From contig NZ_CP108370.1 in the NCBI RefSeq assembly GCF_035953295.1, forward strand, positions 6,929,001-6,993,000: a stretch of DNA of 64,000 nt, in the 5' to 3' direction. The stretch comes from Streptomyces sp. NBC_01335. GTDB lineage: Bacteria; Actinomycetota; Actinomycetes; Streptomycetales; Streptomycetaceae. Below the pieces are notes generated by a model. It worked only from the letters and a program-made list of their open reading frames with translations. It was not told the DNA's origin and did not search any database. Position numbers and translations under genes: made by a program. Below, in pieces: positions 39,601 to 45,052 of the stretch (its first letter is position 1; each line of letters begins with the position of its first letter).

Positions 39601-39729
39601 CTGGACGAGAAGGACCTTCAGGTCGCGGCCTCGGCCTTCGACGAGGGGCTGACCCTGATAGTCAACGACAAGAGGATGGCCAACAAGCTGACGACCATCG
39701 GTATGCCACATGAGAGGTATGTCCCGTGA
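30685..39729 (+). CDS. Giant secreted polymorphic toxin-like protein with Hint and PIN-type RNase tip
   Basis: The 3014-residue product starts at TTG 30685 after GAGGGCGGGG; no other start precedes the signal peptide (residues 1-40). Residues 143-690 hold about eleven ~45-residue repeats of the type GELHV...DG...W. Two ~950-residue units follow, each a globular cap (YDTxVTxF at 736 and 1686; GSADDVRR) plus an Ala-rich coiled coil. Next come a Cys-rich stretch (2560-2659), a hydrophobic stretch, a Hint domain (~2736-2881, with TQNHPYY and C-terminal VLVHN) and a 133-residue tip. The tip has D2890, E2924, D2977 and D2995 in PIN-domain spacing (LDANTLI, FAEAS, KDLQVAASAF, VNDKRM). It is inferred to deliver an RNase to rivals. 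A segment near residue 75 resembles ALF repeats. Confidence 0.85.
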   Translation: MYSIRTGRRSAGPRAVVSAAIVLAIAASTVGTTTGRAEAAVPSQARAATSAENDLETREQAMSDAADARAEQAMFARIMHSGGPAMKANAGEWLAGRDEGPWAGWNVFLGSRSKDIVLDEDGNETDDSGLGEGIGPIAQSAQATMANGQLHVGMLTRDGSVYDDVRYPDGTWTGPILIDGGTSTTAIAATALPNGELHFELLSADGRVTDRTYEPDAYPGYFMLGGGVSEVLFDSLPGKVESLAATGSSTSELTLAMLTGDGKVWGNVRRGDGTWSGTTAIDAGTAPSAAVALATTASDQVHLEMLGTDHTVRDRVRGTNGTWAAAAVVDSTGKARALSAVTVPTERLHVATLTDAGTITDRTLQDNGSWTASTVTTPHATAFSLGARPTGELHVQATADDGRLWSTTRATSGSWSTPYVVDGAFGHARDLQLATLPTGDLHQLTLADDGTVWDQKRGASADAWTSALSGSVVVDGSGKARAVAAASTSNGDVHAIVVDQSNTVRDYVGHPDGSWAAPVVADQSGNARAVSAVGTPDGELHVGVVKADGTVQDTVRHTDGSWTNAAVTTPRADMVALAATPAGELHVFVSGDGDKVWDTVRGTDGTWAAAKAASDGSYKADAIGANGLSDGRVRLVALDSAAGTYSGHLRSKAGKWSVDVGQLGWPLAYAKSVSVTQLANGEEHINEFSEPQVDDAFTLDDRSASAYDSSREATDDGLEQFIEPYATSSDHELPQYDTDVTDFMSSAGMFQRDWANLWVTPPVVKASQEAQDRVTEIVQELIAENGGEDPYGMYTILGSQTNSGSADDVRRFIQYHGLPTVAPAKGTPEFRVEVEALKARWSSGDTSNPTDWNHVLVEVEETASSEWLAEQAAQAEPRNDIVDAETSALTALETGARAMHQALGYGWAANRLLTWQANPSLRKTGTGAKTTAQAVADLATVKELVTGQAQVARKAANDAAAAEAKADAAVEAAKTIARGDGTPLGRGLYYAQQSAQVTKASAAAALATANALDTAVAATDASAANSATLLANAQAQAAAARAEFQRESAEQSAKDAADLAADAKKRADEAAAAAAEVADAKATAVQAQTDATAANTRAKTAAANAETERQNAATAKAKAQTERDKAGEALKKALDQGKEAATKRTASNTAGSDARKQASAAEQAAAKAKVARDNAASAQRKKDVATATAQALAAAAVAAEGTSSAAAAKAAADRAAEAAEQARTVAETAATDAQSTSEASIAARKAATESAAAAARSTTWAADADANALITYHAAMSAESAAATAIDEAHTAAQKSVDAAGDATDAAQAALAAKTKAVEAGVQVEAALSASAEAAGQAYAAGQAADVTRAAAATVAAPAASAIELSAPYAETDSSAGLATLVSKSAQSLAEQQTAAADANAAQAAAVAQEAQDAADRATGDGKRAAQAAADAAASAAEAAASAEAAQKSSTDAENDAKATGDASAKVAELDTETQALAKTASASAQAATADAQAADSAASAGEKDATAAAATAATAGEDATNAQKVADKAAKDATAAEAAAASASEDATKAEDAAAAAEEQLRSDEAALAAQVAAAQAAAQAKHDLDARAKLMDDQADIRIGRENLAYLLHVGGVASKTLAATRLAGSGQIGTTTSLFDQDVWDAWDADVQEARDQSEGMLARTDERQETVWKYFTSDFANTEPEYDTAVTSFLNPGTVYQRIGSAVGWGRLAQVPQASPAAQAKATEILQEKIDAGDWYGWWQLMLDNQDLRGSADDVRRLIQYKGYPTVAPEKGTPEFDIEVERLKTRWANGDPTNPWDPYQVMVEVEEVASAQWEAEYTAQAGDRNKIANAEIKALKALQSSAVAMHDALGNAWVANNLMEAEADPNSAWNTFIKDWPTTMGGNFSSDGKPVSVTADLAALKDRVDALSATATQNAKDAQAAADAVVAAEDEAAATAGSGQVPEGRGLAYANQSAQVTKSAAAATQATSLAMKTAVAATNATVADSAALLANASAQAHAARAAFLRETAQDSAEKAEADAVAAHGKAVAAANAAAIVAADKAKIGPLETSSKAAAATAKSAAATAAAEAEKSAAARATAESERDKADAAEADAQEQAAIAAEHESNAAAEADRAAGDEDTAAKAEQDAAAAKSRASTARKEMDQARARAAAADAAAAAAEGTSAADDAAAAAKQARLEANAAALAADQANTDANNATAAAIAARSAATVSTAAAEKATQAAKVADKAAAQTSANAAAGHALAAEAIEQAGVAAQNSDAAQALSKDAAKEAENAKAAAEGARDEADGAASDSATATAQAHAAAQQAEIARDTANAVTAPADQAIELGIAFAATDATAGLSVVVSDTAKTLAEQEVEVAELRADEAEAFAEAAQDAADRADADAKLAAQAAADAAASAARAAREAADALKSATQAAADAKEVKAGSERLDALNSQAQDSAWQANASASDAQDDAAAARDAADDSELDAASARDAADRARTSADDASKDADEAEASSDLAAEYAASAQADADDSEKIAEATSQLAEDRSPSTDHPVDEEYPGLVVEPIDLKQSAQATDQCRPNTHVLHCSLPIDVHITGTAMYFLVTCADANATAAQCIAGGTYEKDYLDKDKIDFTEHRVLDINVWEFDVNLAKSIGYSLISDFIGCAKHFDLTSSDCLWAIGSIVVPVAAKAVLKGAAALRMAMAIGDMVGMDAAVNVLTQMARTGAISAVTFRNLRNLSIAARLRAMVAGLVCSAVHSFPAGTQVVMADGSTKPIEEVREGELVRSAPGGGDYVSRAVERTFVTTTDTEFTDLTLTTGDGPQVITSTQNHPYYDITRGAFVEASDLVAGDRLQTDGQQTAVVRSVRDYTDSVVTYDLTVSGLHAYFVTTGLVPVLVHNTGCKEAALDANTLIAAVFEGHGAAVDAVLAGRAPVVSPMAFAEASVKTPESVVRAWITERGGRIAAAPNPDTAKALQMYLRSKWTKGQQPKLDEKDLQVAASAFDEGLTLIVNDKRMANKLTTIGMPHERYVP
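32890..38270 (+). repeat. Two tandem ~2.85-kb coding units inside the giant gene
   Basis: The first unit begins near 32890 and the second near 35740. Matching landmarks (YDTxVTxF and GSADDVRR) lie exactly 2850 bases apart, which is 950 codons. Further on (RGLxYAxQSAQVTK) the offset grows to 2889 because of a 13-codon insertion. The match is clear at protein level but diverged in DNA, so the duplication is old. Confidence 0.8.
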
Positions 39730-40040
39730 CCGTGTTTGACCTTCTGCTCGTACCGCGGCCGACGCCATGTCGCCGGTGCGGCGCCCAGCAGGACATGTCG
39801 ATCCAGTTCCACTTCGGAGACACCTACCACCACAAGTACCGTGTCGGCGACACGATCTCGTGGTCGGATCGGGCCATCGGGTCCCCTCGGAAGGGCCGCT
39901 TCGAGATCCCCGGTTACCCGGAGTGGTGCCAGACGTGCAAGTTGGACGACGAGGGCTACTACCTCGTGCAGTTCGACGGTGACGTGATCATCGGCTACCG
40001 CGAAGCCACCGAGGGGGACATGGAGTCCTTCGACTGGTGA
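39726..40040 (+). CDS. Candidate immunity protein with two CxxC pairs
   Basis: The 104-residue product starts at GTG 39726, whose bases overlap the toxin stop (GTGA), with GAGAGG about 9 bases upstream inside the toxin gene. It is acidic at its C terminus, and has CRRC at residues 15-18 and CQTC at 68-71, enough to hold one zinc ion. The core (FHFGDTYHHKYRVGDTI, YYLVQFDGDVIIGYREA) looks beta-rich. Position and coupling are those of immunity genes, which protect the producer by binding the toxin tip. I recognise no family, so the role is inferred from context. Confidence 0.7.
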   Translation: MTVFDLLLVPRPTPCRRCGAQQDMSIQFHFGDTYHHKYRVGDTISWSDRAIGSPRKGRFEIPGYPEWCQTCKLDDEGYYLVQFDGDVIIGYREATEGDMESFDW

Positions 40041-40085
40041 AATCCGGGGCTGTCCCACGGACGTGCCCCGGAATTCCGACGAAAG

Positions 40086-40117
40086 GCGGCCCCGCCCGGT
40101 TCACACCGGGCGGGGCC
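40086..40117 (+). terminator. 13-bp hairpin terminator after the toxin/immunity pair
   Basis: CGGCCCCGCCCGG pairs perfectly with CCGGGCGGGGCCG around TTCACA, 45 bases past the immunity stop, followed by TTG. Confidence 0.8.
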
Positions 40118-40168
40118 GTTGCCGTTCGGGCCCCGGGGCCGTCGGCGGGCGCACGCCGCTCATGCGAA

Positions 40169-40205
40169 CGGCCGGTGCGCCCCCGCTCGGAGGGCACACC
40201 GGCCG
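40169..40205 (-). terminator. Hairpin terminator of the ALF-repeat gene
   Basis: A 14-bp stem (CGGCCGGTGCGCCC with GGGCACACCGGCCG, one wobble/mismatch) ends 18 bases past the stop codon of the minus-strand ALF gene. The two hairpins isolate the convergent transcripts. Confidence 0.7.
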
Positions 40206-40222
40206 CTTCACCGGTCGTACCG

Positions 40223-41350
40223 TCAGCCCGCGGCGCCCGCGCGGCGCCGCCGCGCGGCGACCAGCAGCGCGCCGCCGGCCACGACCGCGGCGGCTCCGCC
40301 GCCGAGTGCCAGACCGGTGGCGGAACTCGTACCGGTGGCTGCGAGGGGGCCGTTGCCCTGGGCCGTCACGTTCGTGTTGCCGTCCGAGCCACCCGCACTC
40401 GAACCGGAACCGGAACCGGAGCCGGAGCCGGAGCCGGAGCCCGACCCGGAACCGGAGGCGGCGCTGCCGCCGTCCGCGTCCTTGCCGTCGGAGACGGGCT
40501 GGACCGTGCTGCCGCTGACCGATCCTGATCCCGAGTTGGTCCCCGAGGTCCCGCCGGTGGCGTCATCGCCGCCCCCGGTGCCGGTCCCGCCGTCGGTGGC
40601 CGCCGCCGCGGCGGCGTCCTTCTCGTCCTGCTCGCGGGCCTCGTACTGCCCCGTCTCCAGGAACGCGACGCGGTCCTCGGGCGTGCCCTTCAGGGCCGCC
40701 TTGCCCGCCTCCCTGACGTGCGGTCCGCCCGCGTTGACGATCTGCGAGACCAGCACGCGGTTGTCCGTGTCGCGGGCCACGTGCTGTCCCGTCTCCAGGA
40801 ACGCGGCGACGTCCTCGGCCGTGCCCTTGAGGGCGGCCATGCCCGCCTCGCGCACCGAGGGGCCGCCCTGGCCGATGAGGTAGGCGACGAGGATACGGTT
40901 GTCCGTCTCGCGGGCCTCGTACTGTCCGGTTTCCAGGAAGGCGGTCCGGTCCTGGGGAGTCCCGTCCAGTGCCTTGCTGCCCGCTTCCTTCACGCCGCGG
41001 CCACCCTTGGCCATGATGCGTGCGATGGCGATGCGGTTGTCCTGGTCAAGGGCCGTGTACTGGCCGGTCGTCAGGAACGCGCGCATCGCGTCCGCACCCC
41101 CGTCGATCGCCGCGCTGCCCTGCTCGGCCACCACGGAGTCCTTACCGGCTGCGGCGATGAGGCGAAGGATCTCGATCCGGTCCTTCTCCGCTTGGTCCTG
41201 GTCCTCGCCGTCCGAGGACGACGAGGAGACGCCCGCGGCAGCGGCCGTGGTCCCGTCGGCCGTCTCCGCCGCCGAAGCGGGGGACGACAGCAGGAAGGCA
41301 GGAGCGACGGCCGCTGCGGCGAGCAGGGTGCCGACTCTGGATATCTTCAA
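40223..41350 (-). CDS. Cell-wall-anchored ALF-repeat protein (LAATG sorting signal)
   Basis: The 375-residue product has a signal peptide (residues 1-28, cut after PASA) and four ALF repeats (~60-240) with the consensus GTPxDRxAFLETGQYEAR then GGPxVREAG. A long Gly/Ser/Asp-rich spacer follows, then a sortase signal: LAATG, hydrophobic segment and RRRR tail. LAxTG is the motif used by class E sortases in Streptomyces, so the protein should be covalently linked to peptidoglycan. ALF repeats have no known function. It converges on the toxin/immunity pair. ATG 41350 follows GAAGTGAGAG. Confidence 0.88.
   Translation of the reverse strand: MKISRVGTLLAAAAVAPAFLLSSPASAAETADGTTAAAAGVSSSSSDGEDQDQAEKDRIEILRLIAAAGKDSVVAEQGSAAIDGGADAMRAFLTTGQYTALDQDNRIAIARIMAKGGRGVKEAGSKALDGTPQDRTAFLETGQYEARETDNRILVAYLIGQGGPSVREAGMAALKGTAEDVAAFLETGQHVARDTDNRVLVSQIVNAGGPHVREAGKAALKGTPEDRVAFLETGQYEAREQDEKDAAAAAATDGGTGTGGGDDATGGTSGTNSGSGSVSGSTVQPVSDGKDADGGSAASGSGSGSGSGSGSGSGSGSSAGGSDGNTNVTAQGNGPLAATGTSSATGLALGGGAAAVVAGGALLVAARRRRAGAAG
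40401..40456. repeat. Hexanucleotide GGAACC/GGAGCC tract coding Gly-Ser repeats
   Basis: About nine near-identical 6-base units code the (GS)n part of the wall-spanning spacer in the ALF protein. Such tracts can change length by slippage without breaking the frame. Confidence 0.75.
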
Positions 41351-41516
41351 GAAGAGCTCTCACTTCACCCAAGGGATCATCAAATGTATGAGGTGATGTT
41401 AATGCGAACGACTGACAGCGATCGCCCGCTTTTCCCGGCGGGGCGTCCTGTCCCGCACCCCGCGCCCACCCTGTCCGGGACGGTGCGCTGCGCGGGCACC
41501 CCGGCCGAAACCTCCG

Positions 41517-41522
41517 TATAAA
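41517..41522 (+). promoter_or_regulatory. -10-like TATAAA before the aminotransferase-like gene
   Basis: TATAAA lies 53 bases before ATG 41576 in a GC-rich setting, but no -35 can be found 16-18 bases upstream. Tentative. Confidence 0.3.
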
Positions 41523-41575
41523 GGGCCCGACAGACTCTGGGAACGGCACGGGGGCGGAGGCGGACGAGGAGGGCC

Positions 41576-42892
41576 ATGCACCGGACCGAGTACGGCCCGC
41601 ACGGCACGCCGGACGACCACGGCCCGCACGGTGCACCGGGCGACCACGGCCCGCACGAGCGGCGGGACGACCACGGCCCGCACGGCACACGGGAGGACCA
41701 CGGCCCGGTCCGCTACGGGCCGCCCGTCCCCGACCCCGGGCTCCCCGCCCTCCCCGGACTCGTCGGTGTGCTGGCCGCCGCCGCGGGGGACACCCGGCCG
41801 GAATCCCCGGGTGGCGGAACGGTCCTGCGCGAGGCGGCCTGCGCCTACTGGGCCCGGCGGGGACTGGGCGGCAGCCCCTCGGGCGTCGCCGCCGCCCCGG
41901 GCCCCCAGGCGCTGCTGCTCGGACTCGTCGCCGCCCACGGCGGAGACGTCCTCATGCCCAGGCCCTGCCCGGCGGCCTGGATTCCGCAGGCCGGACTGTT
42001 CGGCCGGCCCGCGTACCACGTACCGACGCCCGCCGAATGCGGCGGTGTGCCCGACCCGTACGCCCTGCTGGAGACCGTCCGCCGGGTACGCGCCGAGGGC
42101 GGGCGCCCCCGGCTGCTCGTGCTCTCCGTGGCCGACGACCCCACGGCCACCGTCGCGCCGCCCGAACTCGTCCGCGAGGCGTGCGAGGCGGCCGTGGCCG
42201 AGGGCCTCCACATCATCAGCGACGAGACCTGGCGCGACACCCTGCACCGGCCGTACGACACCGTGCTGCTCAGCCCCGCCGAGATGTGCCCCGACGACGT
42301 CACCGTCCTCACCGACCTCTCCGGCGCGCTCACCCCCGCCGCCTGGCCCGTCGCGGTGGCACGGTTCCCCGCCACCCGCCGGGGCGCCGTGTACCGGGCC
42401 CGTACCGTCGACGTCCTCACCGCGCTCGGCGCCCTCGTGGCGACGCCGGTCGCCCGGGCCGCCGCGCACGCCCTGCGCGAACCGGAGGCGGTCACCGACC
42501 GGATCCGGCAGGCCGCCCACATCCAGGCGCAGATCGCCGCCGCCGCCCACCGCGCCGTGCTGGCGGCCGGGGCCCTGGCGAGGCCCCCGCAGGCGGGCCG
42601 GCACCTCTACGCCGACCTCGGGCCGCTGCGCACCCGGCTGGCCGAGCGCGGGGTCACGGACTCCATGGAACTGGAGGAGTACCTCACCGAACGGCTCGGC
42701 GCCCCGGCCCCGGGCGGGCACCGGTTCGGGGACGAGCTGGGGGCGCTTCGGGCGCGCCTGGGGACCGGCCATCTGGTGGGCGCGACGCCCGACCAGCGGG
42801 CCGCCTCGCTCACCGCAGCGGCGCCGCTGGAATTGCCGCATGTCGCGAACGCGCTGAGCATGTTCGCAGCGGCCTTCGACGAACTCCGGTGA
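41576..42892 (+). CDS. PLP-fold aminotransferase-like protein lacking the catalytic lysine
   Basis: The 438-residue protein follows the class I/II aminotransferase fold, with the PLP-ring Asp as D216 in HIISDETWRDTL. Where the Schiff-base lysine should be, about 34 residues on, the sequence is TDLSGALTPA, with G250 in place of Lys. Without it normal transamination is impossible. The first ~45 residues are a His-rich repeat (GDHGPHG type) coded by 27-bp tandem repeats. The next gene, an MBL hydrolase, follows after 13 bases, so they are cotranscribed. It may be a sensor, scaffold or altered PLP enzyme. Confidence 0.75.
   Translation: MHRTEYGPHGTPDDHGPHGAPGDHGPHERRDDHGPHGTREDHGPVRYGPPVPDPGLPALPGLVGVLAAAAGDTRPESPGGGTVLREAACAYWARRGLGGSPSGVAAAPGPQALLLGLVAAHGGDVLMPRPCPAAWIPQAGLFGRPAYHVPTPAECGGVPDPYALLETVRRVRAEGGRPRLLVLSVADDPTATVAPPELVREACEAAVAEGLHIISDETWRDTLHRPYDTVLLSPAEMCPDDVTVLTDLSGALTPAAWPVAVARFPATRRGAVYRARTVDVLTALGALVATPVARAAAHALREPEAVTDRIRQAAHIQAQIAAAAHRAVLAAGALARPPQAGRHLYADLGPLRTRLAERGVTDSMELEEYLTERLGAPAPGGHRFGDELGALRARLGTGHLVGATPDQRAASLTAAAPLELPHVANALSMFAAAFDELR
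41588..41710 (+). repeat. 27-bp tandem repeat, about 4.5 copies, coding DHGPHG units
   Basis: Units start at 41588, 41615, 41642, 41669 and 41696 (partial), each with the core GACCACGGCCCGCACG. They code a His/Gly/Pro repeat at the N terminus of the aminotransferase-like protein, a likely metal-binding or disordered tail. Confidence 0.8.
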
Positions 42893-42905
42893 CGGGAGAC
42901 CCGCG

Positions 42906-43952
42906 ATGACCGAACAGACCGGGCCCTTCCGTACCGACGCGGACCGGGAGCCCCAGGAGGACACCGGCGCGCGGACCGGGCGCCCGCCCGTCGGGGAGCG
43001 CGTCTGGCCGAGGAGCTTCGCCGACCGGCTCACCGCCCCCCTGCCGGGCATCAGGGCCATGACCCGCCTGGTCCGCGAACGCTCCCTGCGGCCCGACGAG
43101 GCGGGGCTCCGGGGCGTCCACCTGCTGCCGTTCGACCCGGCCCCGCTGCCCCCGCCCGGTCAGGACGCCGTCACCTGGGCCGGGCACGCCAGCTGGATCG
43201 TCCGCATCGGCGGGCTGACCGTCCTCACCGACCCCGTGTGGTCCCGGCGCATCCTCGGCACCCCGGCGCGGATCACCCCGGTGGGCGTGGCCTGGGAGAC
43301 CCTCCCGCCGGTCGACGCGGTCGTCGTCAGCCACAACCACTTCGACCACCTGGACGCACCCACGCTCCGCCGACTCCCGCGCGACACACCGGTGTTCGTA
43401 CCGGCGGGACTCGCCCGGTGGTTCAGGCGCCGCAAGTTCACCCGGATCACCGAACTCGACTGGTGGGAGACGGCCGAACTGCGGGGCGTACGCTTCGCGT
43501 TCGTCCCCGCGCACCACTGGTCGCGCCGCACCCTCTTCGACACCTGCCGGTCACTGTGGGGCGGCTGGGTCCTCACCGACACGGCGAACGCCCCGGGGAC
43601 GCCGGGCCGGAAGATCTACTTCGCCGGGGACACCGGCTACGGCCACTGGTTCCGGGAGATCGGCCGCCACCACCCGGGCATCGATCTCGCGCTGCTGCCG
43701 ATCGGCGCGTACGCCCCCCGGTGGTGGCTCGCCGACGTGCACACCGACCCCGAGGAGGCGGTACGGGCGTACGAGGACCTGGGCGCCAAGGCGATGGCGC
43801 CGATGCACTGGGCGACCTTCCTGCTCTCCGCCGAGCCCGTGCTGGAACCGCTGGTGCGGCTGCGGGCCGCCTGGCACCGTGCGGGCCTTCCGCGCGAGTG
43901 CCTCTGGGACCTGTCCATCGGCGGCTCGCGCGCGTTCGGCGACACGACCTGA
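42906..43952 (+). CDS. MBL-fold metallo-hydrolase, NAPE-PLD-like
   Basis: The 348-residue product has the metallo-beta-lactamase motif SHNHFDHLD, preceded by WAGHASWIVRIGGLTVLTDP and followed by FAGDTGYGHW and APMHWATF, the pattern of the N-acyl-phosphatidylethanolamine phospholipase D/UlaG-like branch. It should bind two zinc ions. ATG 42906 follows GGGAGA. It is cotranscribed with the lysine-less aminotransferase. The substrate, perhaps a phosphodiester or lipid, is unknown. Confidence 0.88.
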   Translation: MTEQTGPFRTDADREPQEDTGARTGRPPVGERVWPRSFADRLTAPLPGIRAMTRLVRERSLRPDEAGLRGVHLLPFDPAPLPPPGQDAVTWAGHASWIVRIGGLTVLTDPVWSRRILGTPARITPVGVAWETLPPVDAVVVSHNHFDHLDAPTLRRLPRDTPVFVPAGLARWFRRRKFTRITELDWWETAELRGVRFAFVPAHHWSRRTLFDTCRSLWGGWVLTDTANAPGTPGRKIYFAGDTGYGHWFREIGRHHPGIDLALLPIGAYAPRWWLADVHTDPEEAVRAYEDLGAKAMAPMHWATFLLSAEPVLEPLVRLRAAWHRAGLPRECLWDLSIGGSRAFGDTT

Positions 43953-43969
43953 GACCTTCGGTCCCGCCG

Positions 43970-45052
43970 TCAGCCCCAGACGCGCTCCGCGTAGGCGGCG
44001 AAGTTCCGGCCGAGGATCTTCTCGATGCGCCCGGAGCCGTAACCACGCTTCTCCAGCAGCCGGATCAGCTCCCGGAACTGCTCCACCCCGCGCAGGTCGA
44101 CCACGAAGGGGTAGGTGTCGGCCCGTTCGCCGGCGGCGCCGACGCCCGCCGCCTGCCGCTCGGCGACGTGTGCGGCGAGGGTGGCGGCGTAGGAGTCCAG
44201 GTCGTCTATGGCGGTGACCGGGCCGTCGGTGCCTATGCCGACGGCGTCCTCGCCGCACACGTTCACCGCGTGCGCGATGTGCTCGACCACGTCGGCGGCC
44301 GTGGCGTGACCGGTGGGGTTGAGGAAGGGCATGAAGTAGATCCCGACGAAGCCGCCGCGCCCGGCGACCAGTCGCAGCTCCTCGTCGGTCTTGTTGCGCG
44401 GCAGGTCGGTGACCGCCCGGCAGCCCGTGTGGTTGATCGAGACGGGGCTGGAGGAGATCCGGGCCGCCTCCAGGCAGGTGTTCTCACCGCTGTGCGACAG
44501 ATCCACCATCATGCGGCTCTCGTTGACCGCCTCGACCACCTCGCGGCCGAACGGGGTCAACCCCCGGTTCTCCGGCGCCATCGAGCCGTCGCCCAGGTGG
44601 TTCGCCTGGTTGTACGTCAACTGGAAGACCCGGACGCCGCGTTGCTGGAAGGTCGCGACGCGGCCGAGGTCGTCACCGACGGCCACCCCGTTCTGGAAGC
44701 CGTAGATCACCCCGATCCGGCCCTCGTCCTTCGCCCGGTGGAGGTCGGACGCGGTGCGGACGTGCAGCAGGTCGTCCGGATGCGCGGCTATCAGGCCGTC
44801 CCACGCGTCGAGTTCGTGCAGCGTGTGCTCGTACGGGGGCATGTCGCCCATCACGTAGCCGAGCGTGATGTTGACGGCGTTCATCCCGGAGGCGTGCGCC
44901 TCGGCGAGAGCCCGCCCGTCGACGGCCAGTTCGTCGATGGTCTGCAGGAGCCGGCCCGCCCCTTCGGCAGCCTCGGGGGCGTTGGGGTTCTGCAGCTCTC
45001 CCAGGGCGTTGACGATCAGCATGTCGCTGACAGAAGTGGAGGAGGTGGTCAT
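43970..45052 (-). CDS. M19-like membrane dipeptidase homologue, divergent active site
   Basis: The 360-residue product is an M19 (renal dipeptidase) TIM barrel. It retains VDLSHSG and SINHTGCRAV, two His ligands, and GIGTDGP near the end. The N-terminal HxD pair of classic M19 enzymes is not visible (the region reads MLIVNALGELQN), and the bridging Glu is Gln in YGFQNGVA. This places it in the FQN-type subgroup, whose chemistry is unclear. ATG 45052 overlaps the amidohydrolase stop by 4 bases, so they form an operon. No signal peptide is seen. Confidence 0.8.
   Translation of the reverse strand: MTTSSTSVSDMLIVNALGELQNPNAPEAAEGAGRLLQTIDELAVDGRALAEAHASGMNAVNITLGYVMGDMPPYEHTLHELDAWDGLIAAHPDDLLHVRTASDLHRAKDEGRIGVIYGFQNGVAVGDDLGRVATFQQRGVRVFQLTYNQANHLGDGSMAPENRGLTPFGREVVEAVNESRMMVDLSHSGENTCLEAARISSSPVSINHTGCRAVTDLPRNKTDEELRLVAGRGGFVGIYFMPFLNPTGHATAADVVEHIAHAVNVCGEDAVGIGTDGPVTAIDDLDSYAATLAAHVAERQAAGVGAAGERADTYPFVVDLRGVEQFRELIRLLEKRGYGSGRIEKILGRNFAAYAERVWG

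Noticed and set aside
33079..39768. A 2229-residue open frame antisense to the giant gene
   Set aside because: It is a shadow caused by the GC-rich third positions of the Ala-rich coding strand; it has no domain, signal or ribosome site, and the plus strand has clear domains.
40401..40456. Hexanucleotide tract as a possible assembly error
   Set aside because: It keeps the frame and codes the Gly-Ser spacer expected before an LAxTG anchor.
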